From Nocardiopsis endophytica (GTDB taxonomy: Bacteria > Actinomycetota > Actinomycetes > Streptosporangiales > Streptosporangiaceae), in the NCBI RefSeq assembly GCF_027706725.1, contig NZ_JAQFWQ010000065.1, positions 1-38,633 of the forward strand: 38,633 bases of DNA, given 5' to 3'. Shown piece after piece: positions 15,135 through 21,394 of this stretch. A program made the translations under genes and the position numbers. Below the pieces are notes generated by a model. That model saw only the letters and a list, made by a program, of their open reading frames with translations. It was not told the DNA's origin and did not search any database. Numbering within the stretch: position 1 is the first letter of the stretch; every line of letters begins with the position of its first letter.

Positions 15135-15151
15135 TTCCAGTGCCACTGGAA
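15135..15151. promoter_or_regulatory. Perfect 17-bp palindromic operator candidate between divergent operons
   Basis: TTCCAGTGCCACTGGAA is a perfect inverted repeat (8-bp arms, 1-nt centre) and extends imperfectly to GAG...TTC on both sides. It is 52 bp upstream of the XRE gene start (15204) and 165 bp upstream of the 108-aa gene start (14970). TGGAAT half-site-like sequences are nearby. It is the best candidate for the element's repressor site. Confidence 0.65.
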
Positions 15152-15203
15152 TTCTGTGGAATGGGTCCAGACGGTGCGCCACCGTTCGTGATGTGATAGA
15201 CGC

Positions 15204-16019
15204 ATGCCCCCCGACAAGCGAGTACTTCAGGCATACGGTGCAGAGCTGCGGCGCTTGAGGAACGAGGCCGGACTTGTACAGACGGCCTTAGCCAACAAGG
15301 TGCGCTGCAGTAAGTCCCAGATCTCCGAGGTTGAGCGCGGCAACACCGAACCTTCGCGGGACCTCCGGATGCGCTTGGACCAGGCGATCGGGTTCGGGCG
15401 CCTGGAACGCGTCTGGGAGGGACTGACCGGTTCAGGGCGGGACGCGTGGCGCGTCGAAGTCGCCGAGCTGATCCAGAGCGCGAGCGCGATCTATGACTAC
15501 CAAGTCCTTGTGTTCCCGGCCTATCTGCAGACCAGGGAGTACGCCGCGACCCTCATGCGGTACGGAGCGCAGTGGCTTTCCGAGGACGACGTCCAAGCCC
15601 GAGCCGAAGGCAGGGCCGAGCGTTCACGACGGCTGACGACAACGCCGCGGCCCAGGGTCTGGCTCGCACTGGATGAGACGATCCTGCAGCGGCGGTACGG
15701 ATCGCCGGAGGTCATGCGGGACCAGTTCGCTTATGTGTACGAGCTGGCCCAGGCCGAGAGGATCACTCTGCAGCTCATACCTGCGGATACGCCCCGCCAT
15801 CCGGGCAACTCGGGGGCGTTTAAGCTGATCACGACTGACAACGAACCAGACGTGATGTTCGCCGAAACCCCCCATGAAGGGCAGATCGTCACCAATGCGG
15901 TAGATGTAGCCCGGTACCGGATGCAGTTCGCCGCGCTCCAAGGGGCGGCCACCAGCCCGGAAGCGGCCTTGACCAGGCTCCGGGATGAGATGAAGAGGTT
16001 GGACGATGAAGTGGCGTAA
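15204..16019 (+). CDS. XRE-family regulator with DUF5753 domain
   Basis: 271-aa DNA-binding protein. The helix-turn-helix spans about residues 9-66 (LRRLRNEAGLVQTALANKVR...KSQISEVERGNTEPS). The rest matches the DUF5753 domain, with hallmarks VFPAYLQTREYAATLMRYG, RVWLALDETILQRRYGSPEVM and TLQLIPADT. Such proteins pair with DUF397 partners and regulate development or local targets in actinomycetes. ATG 15204 lacks a clear Shine-Dalgarno sequence and may be close to the transcript start. The stop overlaps the DUF397 gene by 14 bp. Its position opposite the minus-strand operon, with a palindrome between, suggests control of the element (inference). Confidence 0.9.
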   Translation: MPPDKRVLQAYGAELRRLRNEAGLVQTALANKVRCSKSQISEVERGNTEPSRDLRMRLDQAIGFGRLERVWEGLTGSGRDAWRVEVAELIQSASAIYDYQVLVFPAYLQTREYAATLMRYGAQWLSEDDVQARAEGRAERSRRLTTTPRPRVWLALDETILQRRYGSPEVMRDQFAYVYELAQAERITLQLIPADTPRHPGNSGAFKLITTDNEPDVMFAETPHEGQIVTNAVDVARYRMQFAALQGAATSPEAALTRLRDEMKRLDDEVA

Positions 16020-16176
16020 GAGCAGCTACAGCGATGGGGGCTCTAACTGCGTCGAAGTAGCTGACGGAGCCAGCACCGCTGTGAGGGACACCCAGAACCG
16101 GGAGCTTGGGCACCTTGAGTTCCCGGTCGCCGAGTGGAGCGCCTTCCTTAGGGCGCTTGAGCAGCCCGAACTCTGA
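16006..16176 (+). CDS. DUF397 protein, partner of the XRE regulator
   Basis: 56 aa, starting MKWRKSSYSDGGSNCVEVAD. It shows the DUF397 signature WRKSSYS...NCVEVA...VRDTQNRE...LEFPVAEWSAFL. The gene starts inside the end of the XRE gene (14-bp overlap) and is therefore co-translated with it. DUF397 partners are small acidic proteins that typically modulate the adjacent XRE/DUF5753 regulator (family knowledge, as for BldB/WhiJ-like systems). Confidence 0.88.
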   Translation: MKWRKSSYSDGGSNCVEVADGASTAVRDTQNRELGHLEFPVAEWSAFLRALEQPEL

Positions 16177-16271
16177 GGCACCCCGGTCCTGCAGCAGGAT
16201 GGGCGGCCCGGCTGACGGCGCGGTTCAGGCAGGGGCATCGGCTGTGTGAGGAGTTTCCCTACAGGATCAAG

Positions 16272-16298
16272 GCCCGCCCGCGCTTCGCGCGGGCGGGC
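16272..16298 (+). terminator. Hairpin terminator after XRE-DUF397
   Basis: GCCCGCCCGCGC (16272-16283) and GCGCGGGCGGGC (16287-16298) form a perfect 12-bp stem with a TTC loop; TT and then C follow. Confidence 0.7.
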
Positions 16299-16696
16299 TT
16301 CGCCACGTCGCGGGCAGTCGGCCGTGGGTCGCTCCGCTCACGCGGGCATCCGTGCTGCGCGCGCTCCTCCGTCGCGTGCTCGCACGGCGCCCGCGCCGCG
16401 TCGCTCCCCGGCCTCCCACCGCTCCCAGCGCTCACCGCCCCCGCACCTCGCCCCAGGCGCGCCCGCCCGCGCAGGGACAACCCCGGAACACCACATTTCC
16501 GCAGGTCACAGCGCGCCGGCCTCCGCTCCGCTCCGGCAGGCGCAGCCCCGGGGCACCACACCACCCCCTCCCGCCCGCCGTTCGGCTGTGCGCCGGGTGA
16601 CGGCAGGTGCCCCGGTACCAGGACCGCGCCAGCGCTTCGACCGTGGCACCGGACGGCCCGAACGGGGCCGCCCCGCCCTGACTCACGTGCCTACCA

Positions 16697-16767
16697 GGTC
16701 CCGCCCGGCGGTGGCCAAGGTCGTTCAGTCGTGGAGTGCTCCACCTTGTCCACCGCCGGGCGGGACC
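16697..16767. repeat. Long near-perfect inverted repeat (25-bp arms), candidate replication or transfer site
   Basis: The arm GGTCCCGCCCGGCGGTGG plus CCAAGGT (16697-16721) is the complement of 16743-16767 with a single mismatch. The loop is 21 nt and contains a second small stem GGAG-TG-CTCC (16733-16742). It lies in a non-coding part of an element with a rolling-circle-type Rep. A single-strand origin, transfer or nicking site, or leader hairpin for the following gene are possible. There is no T-tract, and it precedes a gene rather than ending one. Confidence 0.8.
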
Positions 16768-16817
16768 CGGTCGGAGACGGCCCTACGTCAGGACGGACCG
16801 ACCCCCCGGAGGCCGAC

Positions 16818-17021
16818 ATGACCGCCACCACGACCGGCAACCCCCGCGCGATCCTCGCCGCGCGCCGCGCCGCCTACCTCATCACCTCCGACGAGCCCGC
16901 CGAAGTACAGGCCGGGCTCCGGCTCGCCTTCGCCCTTCCCCGGGAGCTTCGCACCGAGGTACTGGCCGCCGTCGAGTGGGAGATGGCCGAGGACGACGCC
17001 CAGGAGGACGCCGAGAGCTAG
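16818..17021 (+). CDS. Small acidic protein of unknown function
   Basis: 67 aa from ATG 16818, with GGAGG 5 nt upstream. A GTG at 16731 in the same frame lies inside the hairpin and is rejected. The protein is mostly helical (AILAARRAAYLIT, EVQAGLRLAFALPRELRTEVLAAVEWEMAED) and ends in an acidic tail. It resembles small accessory proteins found in AICEs and actinophage remnants, but I do not recognise a named family. A clean terminator follows directly. Confidence 0.75.
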   Translation: MTATTTGNPRAILAARRAAYLITSDEPAEVQAGLRLAFALPRELRTEVLAAVEWEMAEDDAQEDAES

Positions 17022-17032
17022 AGGCCGCACCC

Positions 17033-17062
17033 GGCCCGGCCCCGCACGGGGTCGGGCCTTTT
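17033..17062 (+). terminator. Rho-independent terminator after the 67-aa gene
   Basis: GGCCCGGCCCCG (17033-17044), loop CA and CGGGGTCGGGCC (17047-17058) form a 12-bp stem with one mismatch, followed by TTTT (17059-17062). Confidence 0.85.
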
Positions 17063-17441
17063 CGCGCGTTCACCGGCCCCGCGACGCGGCGGGGACAGGC
17101 CGCATCCCCCGGTCGGCCGGGTCCGTCCACGCTCCCGCGTCGGGGCGGGCCCCCAAGGCCGGGCGGCCCAGGCGGGGAGCAGCGGTGGAGCCCGAGGGGC
17201 CCCGCCGCACGGCGCGAGCTTACGGCCGCCCGGCCTCCCGCCCCGACGCTCCCGCCGTGTCCGGACCCGTCCGCCCTCAGGTACGCGGCCGGGAACGGGG
17301 TGAATCCGGGGACGGGCCACGCCCCGCCGGGGCATCGAGCCCCGCCCGGGCGTCGGAGCAGCGCCCGCGCCGCTACCGCCCACCGTCCGGGCGCGAGGAC
17401 GGATTCCCCACCGGCCCGAGACACGCGGCCCGGGGTCGGGG
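17063..17441. other. Non-coding stretch between the two small plus-strand genes
   Basis: Very GC-rich sequence without a credible start, Shine-Dalgarno sequence or domain in any frame. I see nothing specific here apart from the promoter-like end that leads into the gene at 17455. Confidence 0.4.
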
Positions 17442-17447
17442 TAGCGT
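17442..17447 (+). promoter_or_regulatory. -10 element for a leaderless transcript
   Basis: TAGCGT (TANNNT type) lies 7 nt before ATG 17455 and no Shine-Dalgarno sequence is present, which is the classic layout of leaderless actinobacterial genes. A weak -35-like GAGACA (17418-17423) is 18 nt upstream. Confidence 0.5.
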
Positions 17448-17454
17448 CGCCCCT

Positions 17455-17853
17455 ATGACCGACAAGGCCCCCGTGGTCCGCATCGACGCCGCCCCCACGG
17501 CCCGCCGCGCCCACGCACGGCAGCAGGCACACCAGGCCGAGGCCAGGGCCGAGCGCACCGCTTATGCCCACCGGATCGCCGAGGGGCTAAAGCGCAGCGG
17601 GGCCGTGGTCATCGACTGCCAGGACGACGCCCAGCGCGAGGAGGCCCGCGCCGCCGGGAGACTCGCCGGGCGCATCCGGGGCGTGCGCGTGCGCACCACG
17701 GTCGTGGAGGGCCGGGTAGCGGTGTTCGAGCCCGACCGGTCCGCCAACCCGCTACAGCGGCGTTTGGACGAGCGCCGGGGCATGAAGGCCGAAGCCCGAG
17801 CGCTACGGGCCCACGGGCCGTTCGTGCCACCGCCCCCGGACCAAACCCCCTGA
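17455..17853 (+). CDS. Hypothetical basic protein at the right end of the element, leaderless
   Basis: 132 aa, not recognised. A long Ala/Arg/Glu-rich amphipathic helix (ARRAHARQQAHQAEARAERTAYAHRIAEGLKR) occupies the first 55 residues. It is followed by a small alpha/beta unit (GAVVIDCQDDAQREEARAAG, then RGVRVRTTVVEGRVAVFEPD) and a basic Pro-rich tail. The product lacks membrane segments. Its start relies on the leaderless promoter pattern. It is the last gene that can be assigned to the element. Confidence 0.7.
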   Translation: MTDKAPVVRIDAAPTARRAHARQQAHQAEARAERTAYAHRIAEGLKRSGAVVIDCQDDAQREEARAAGRLAGRIRGVRVRTTVVEGRVAVFEPDRSANPLQRRLDERRGMKAEARALRAHGPFVPPPPDQTP

Positions 17854-18028
17854 CCAGCGCCGACACTGGCCCGTTGGCCCGTCTCTGGCCCGGGAAGCAC
17901 GACATAGCCTGTCGCACGGTGTCACACGATGGCACACCGCCGACCGCCCAGCCGCGACACCGCAGGTCAGGCGCCCCCGCTCTGACGTGCGAAAGGGCGA
18001 CGCCCCTGAAGGAACGCCGCCCTAACAT

Positions 18029-18079
18029 GCGTGGTGGAACCGACACGCGATCGCCCTGAAACCGTCGGTTTCACCACGC
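18029..18079. repeat. Nested inverted repeats near the presumed right end of the element
   Basis: GCGTGGTGGAACCGAC (18029-18044) is the complement of GTCGGTTTCACCACGC (18064-18079) with one mismatch. Inside, TGAAACCG-T-CGGTTTCA (18057-18073) is a separate perfect palindrome. A GAA(A)CCG unit therefore occurs three times. This could be a recombinase or regulator binding cluster. Confidence 0.7.
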
Positions 18080-18271
18080 AGGATCACCGAATGCTCGGCA
18101 ACCCTTCTCCTTATGTCCGGTATGCCGGAAATGTGGCGCCTAGTGGGGCCACACCGACCTGACTGCCGCCACGGATGAGCCGACCGCTCGTCTCCCGTGC
18201 GCCGCCGCCCTCCTGGACCGCGAGGAGCCCGACGGTCGACAGGCGGGGCCAGGGAACCGCCCCCGCTGTCT

Positions 18272-18327
18272 CCGTCGCCGCCCTTCGCGGTGAGCACGCA
18301 CACGCGCTTCGGCCGACGGCGCTGCCG
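18272..18327 (-). repeat. Dispersed inverted-copy repeat, right copy
   Basis: The minus strand resembles plus-strand 9427-9483 (about three quarters identity by eye, exact blocks CGTGTGCGTG and GCGGCGACGG). No coding function is evident. Confidence 0.45.
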
Positions 18328-18424
18328 GATGGGCCCACCTACCGAGGGGCAGGCCGCCGATCACGGGATTGACGGCGCGTCGGGCCGTCCCCGGACAGGG
18401 CGGTGAGCGCGTGAGGCGTGTGGG

Positions 18425-18516
18425 GGCGCGGAGGGCCAGGGGATCGCCGGTGCCGGCCCGGAGGGACGCCCGGCGCGGGGGTGCCGCGGCCCGGAGTCCC
18501 CTGGCCTCCCCGCGCC
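18425..18516. repeat. Imperfect long hairpin
   Basis: GGCGCGGAGGGCCAGGGGA (18425-18443) pairs with TCCCCTGGCCTCCCCGCGCC (18497-18516). GGCCAGGGGA and the outer GGCGCGG match exactly, with a short offset between them. The loop is 53 nt and is itself GC-rich. Confidence 0.5.
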
Positions 18517-18574
18517 TTCCGCCGTGCGGCGGGCGTCCTCCCGGACGGCCGCCCCGTCGGGGCGGGGTATGGGG

Positions 18575-18677
18575 GGACGCGGAAAAGGCCCGAAAGCACC
18601 CTTCGGACCGGATCCGTCTCGTCGGCGGCGAGCGCGGAGACCGTTGTCTACTGGATGTTCGGGCCTTTTCCGGGTCC
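18575..18677. repeat. 103-bp unit with 20-bp terminal inverted repeats (MITE-like or structured RNA)
   Basis: GGACGCGGAAAAGGCCCGAA (18575-18594) and TTCGGGCCTTTTCCGGGTCC (18658-18677) are complementary at 19 of 20 positions. The 63-nt interior holds smaller stems (GTCTC/GAGAC and CTCG/CGAG). No target-site duplication is obvious. It may be a miniature mobile element or a structured transcript. Confidence 0.6.
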
Positions 18678-19075
18678 AACCCCCCGCCCGGTCGCGGAAC
18701 CCCGGCGCCTACCCGACCTCCGAGCGCACCTGGTGCGTGGTGCGGCGGCCGGTGGGGCACGCGCCGGACCGCTCGACCGGTCCGTCCAGTGCTGGACTGG
18801 TCAGTAGATTACCCAGACTCCGGTCCCTCCGCTGCAACCACCGCCGCCCGTGTCGGGACCGCGGCCCCGGAGTGGATCCGGCGCGGGCGCGCGAAGCGTC
18901 CGGAAAGGGATAACCGCCGACAGGCTAACGCACCCTGACGATTCGGCGCCACTTCGCCCACGGGCCGTCACCCGCCCGCCACCGCGCGCTCCCCCCACCC
19001 GCGCCCCTCCCGCCCCGTTGTGACCGAAATCGGATCGAAATCGATTCCGCTATCGACAAGAACCGCCCGATCGTG

Positions 19076-19090
19076 TTCGATGTGATCGAA
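19076..19090. promoter_or_regulatory. Operator candidate upstream of the MsiK-like gene
   Basis: TTCGATGTGATCGAA is a perfect inverted repeat (6-bp arms, GTG centre), 56 bp before ATG 19146. The surrounding DNA (19025-19120) repeats GATCG/GATCGAAA several times (e.g. 19033-19040 and 19084-19091) and is less GC-rich, as expected for a regulated promoter. Confidence 0.5.
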
Positions 19091-19145
19091 ACGTCAGGTC
19101 GGATCGATCACGGGATCGGTCACTCACGGACACGGGAGCCCGAGC

Positions 19146-20369
19146 ATGGCGAAAATCGTCCTCGACGGGGTCGACAAGGTCTACGCGGGCGGCGTCAAGG
19201 CCGTCGACGACCTCAACCTGGAGATCGCCGACGGCGAGTTCATGGTGCTGGTCGGCCCGTCGGGCTGCGGCAAGTCCACCGCCCTGCGGATGATCGCCGG
19301 CCTGGAGGAGATCACCGCCGGCGACCTGGTCATCGGCGAAGAGGTGGTCAACGACCGCCCGCCCAAGGACCGGGACATCGCCATGGTGTTCCAGAACTAC
19401 GCCCTGTACCCGCACATGACGGTCGAGCAGAACCTGGCCTTCGGCCTGAAGCTGCGCAAGGTGGCCAAGCCCGAGATCCAGCGCCGGGTGCAGGAGGCCG
19501 CCGAGATGCTCGGCCTGGAGACCTACCTCAAGCGCAAGCCCGCCGCGCTCTCCGGCGGCCAGCGCCAGCGTGTGGCGATGGGGCGGGCCATCGTCCGCGA
19601 GCCCCAGGCCTTCCTCATGGACGAGCCGCTGTCCAACCTGGACGCCAAGCTGCGCGTGCAGATGCGCGCCTCCCTCAACCAGCTGCACGAGCGCCTGGGC
19701 GTCACCACCGTCTACGTCACCCACGACCAGGTCGAGGCGATGACCCTGGGCGACCGGGTCGCGGTGCTGCGCGAGGGCCGCCTGCAGCAGGTCGACACCC
19801 CCAAGAACCTGTTCAACAACCCGGTCAACCTGTTCGTCGCCGGGTTCATCGGCTCGCCCGCGATGAACTTCGTCGGCGCCGAGCTGCAGCGCGACGGCGA
19901 CGGCGCGGTGCTCAAGTTCGCCGACCACACCGTCAGCGTCCCCGCCGGCGTGGTGGCCTCCCGCGACGGCCTCAAGGACTACTTCGGGCGCCAGCTGATC
20001 CTGGGCATCCGCCCCTCCGACTTCGACGACGCGGCGCTCGCCCCGCACGAGGGCGCGGACATGCGGGTGACCGCCGACGTCACCGAGGAGCTGGGCACCG
20101 AGATCAACGTGATCTTCAGCGTCGACGCCCCGCCGGTGCAGCACGAGGAGGCCGCCGCGCTGGCCGCCGACGCCGCCGGGGACGGCGAGGAGGACGCCGC
20201 CGCGGCCACGCTCCCCCTGGCGGGCGACAAGTCGGTGTTCACCGCGCGCGTCAACCCGCGCAGCGAGGTGCGGCCCGGGCAGCCCATCACCCTGTCGGTG
20301 GACGTCACCCAGCTCCACTTCTTCGACAAGGACAGCGGGCTGGCCATCGGCCACCCCGACAACCGCTGA
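19146..20369 (+). CDS. MsiK/UgpC-like sugar ABC transporter ATPase
   Basis: ATPase subunit of CUT1 sugar importers, 407 aa. Walker [10 protein letters not shown] (37-45), Q-loop Gln83, signature LSGGQ (135-139), Walker B FLMDE (156-160) and switch His193 are all intact. The C-terminal TOBE/regulatory domain includes GSPAMNFV and an unusual Ala/Asp/Glu-rich insertion (about 337-360). Actinobacterial MsiK proteins serve several importers. This gene stands alone and converges on the importer operon at 20459-25457, which has its own ATPase, so its client may be the ATPase-less importer at 1390-4467 (inference). GGGAG precedes ATG 19146. Confidence 0.93.
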   Translation: MAKIVLDGVDKVYAGGVKAVDDLNLEIADGEFMVLVGPSGCGKSTALRMIAGLEEITAGDLVIGEEVVNDRPPKDRDIAMVFQNYALYPHMTVEQNLAFGLKLRKVAKPEIQRRVQEAAEMLGLETYLKRKPAALSGGQRQRVAMGRAIVREPQAFLMDEPLSNLDAKLRVQMRASLNQLHERLGVTTVYVTHDQVEAMTLGDRVAVLREGRLQQVDTPKNLFNNPVNLFVAGFIGSPAMNFVGAELQRDGDGAVLKFADHTVSVPAGVVASRDGLKDYFGRQLILGIRPSDFDDAALAPHEGADMRVTADVTEELGTEINVIFSVDAPPVQHEEAAALAADAAGDGEEDAAAATLPLAGDKSVFTARVNPRSEVRPGQPITLSVDVTQLHFFDKDSGLAIGHPDNR

Positions 20370-20397
20370 GGCCCGCACAGGGCACGGCCTGAGCGAG

Positions 20398-20431
20398 GGC
20401 GGGGGCGGGGCGCAAGCGCCCCGCCCCCGCC
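20398..20431. terminator. Strong bidirectional hairpin between convergent transporter genes
   Basis: GGCGGGGGCGGGGCGC (20398-20413), loop AA and GCGCCCCGCCCCCGCC (20416-20431) form a perfect 16-bp stem between the MsiK-like gene and the permease gene on the other strand. Confidence 0.8.
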
Positions 20432-20458
20432 TGCTGGTCCGTGCACCCCGGACGGCGG

Positions 20459-21394
20459 CTACTTGACCGCGCCCGCCATGACGCCCTGCACGAAGTAGCG
20501 CTGGAAGGCGAAGAACACCACCAGCGGCACCACCATGGAGATGAAGGCGCCCGAGGAGATCACGTCGATGTTCGCCCCGAACTGGCGCATCTCGGCCTGC
20601 AGCGCCTTGGTCATGGGCTGGTTGGCGGCGTCGGCGAACACCAGCGCCACCAGCAGGTCGTTCCACACCCACAGGAACTGGAAGATCGTCAGCGACGCGA
20701 TCGCCGGTCCGCCGAGCGGCAGGATCACCCGCCGGAAGATCGTCAGCTCCCGGCCGCCGTCCATCCGCGCCGCCTCCAGCAGGTCCCGGGGGATCGCCGC
20801 GAAGAAGTTGCGCAGCAGGAAGATCGCGAACGGCAGCCCGAACCCCACGTGGAACAGCACCACCCCCACGATCGAGCCGTAGATCCCGGCCCCGCCGTAG
20901 AGCTGGGCGATCGGCACCAGCGCCACCTGGATGGGCACCACCAGCAGCCCCACCACGCCCAGGAAGAGCCAGTCCCGGCCGGGGAACTCCATCCACGCGA
21001 ACGCGTACCCCGCCAGCGCGGCGATCGCCACGATCAGCAGGGTGGAGGGGACGGTGATCAGGACCGTGTTCCAGAACGACCCCACGAAGGTCGGGTTGTC
21101 CAGCAGCCCGGCGTAGTTCTCCAGGGTCAGCTCGGCCGGGCGGGCCAGCACGGTCCACCAGCCCGAGGAGGCGTTGTCGGCCGGGGCCCGCAGGCTGGAC
21201 ACGAACAGGCCCAGCGTGGGCACCAGCCAGAACAGCGCGATCAGCACCAGGAGGAGCTGGACCGCGCCCGAGCCCAGCCGGGCGGCCGCGCGGGCGGCCG
21301 CCGACCGCCGGGGCGCCCCCTCGGCGCCGTCGGGCCCCGCCAGCGGGTCCGGCCCCGCGCCCGCGGGCGCCGTGGTCGCAGCGTCGTCGCTCAT
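20459..21394 (-). CDS. Carbohydrate ABC transporter permease, MalG type (second importer)
   Basis: 311 aa from ATG 21394, which overlaps the upstream permease stop (ATGA). A disordered Ala/Gly/Pro N-terminus of about 43 residues precedes helix 1 (VQLLLVLIALFWLVPTLGLF). The EAA loop is IPRDLLEAARMDGGRELTIF and the C-terminus ends GVMAGAVK, both typical of MalG-type subunits. It is the last gene of the operon running from 25457 down to here, and it meets the 16-bp hairpin terminator. The frame stays open far upstream, but only as a shadow of the neighbouring permease. Confidence 0.92.
   Translation of the reverse strand: MSDDAATTAPAGAGPDPLAGPDGAEGAPRRSAAARAAARLGSGAVQLLLVLIALFWLVPTLGLFVSSLRAPADNASSGWWTVLARPAELTLENYAGLLDNPTFVGSFWNTVLITVPSTLLIVAIAALAGYAFAWMEFPGRDWLFLGVVGLLVVPIQVALVPIAQLYGGAGIYGSIVGVVLFHVGFGLPFAIFLLRNFFAAIPRDLLEAARMDGGRELTIFRRVILPLGGPAIASLTIFQFLWVWNDLLVALVFADAANQPMTKALQAEMRQFGANIDVISSGAFISMVVPLVVFFAFQRYFVQGVMAGAVK

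Larger units (their letters stand above)
16177..16817. other. Non-coding region with a terminator and a very strong hairpin
   Basis: No gene is supported. After the XRE-DUF397 terminator, about 390 bp of C-rich sequence (16300-16690) shows nothing I recognise. The notable structure is the 25-bp-arm inverted repeat at 16697-16767, just upstream of the 67-aa gene. Confidence 0.5.
17854..19145. other. 1.3-kb gene-poor region, right junction of the element, rich in inverted repeats
   Basis: No frame here has a convincing start and domain. The content is structural: three TGGCCCG repeats (17866-17890), a complex inverted repeat at 18029-18079, smaller hairpins at 18116-18129 and 18132-18153, a dispersed repeat copy at 18272-18327, an imperfect long hairpin 18425-18516, a 20-bp-arm inverted repeat 18575-18677, a 14-bp palindrome GTCCAGTGCTGGAC (18784-18797), and the MsiK promoter region after 19019. 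The right end of the integrative element is probably between 17854 and about 18200. Confidence 0.5.

Noticed and set aside
16300-16690. Several long frames in the C-rich stretch of the element
   Set aside because: All are Pro/Arg/Ala-rich with no domain, start signal or codon bias; typical shadows of GC-rich DNA.
16731-16817. GTG 16731 as the start of the 67-aa gene
   Set aside because: It lies inside the long hairpin; ATG 16818 has GGAGG at ideal spacing.
18175-18938. Overlapping frames in the 17.9-19.1 kb gap
   Set aside because: Frames overlap on both strands, translate to low-complexity sequence and cross the large inverted repeats.
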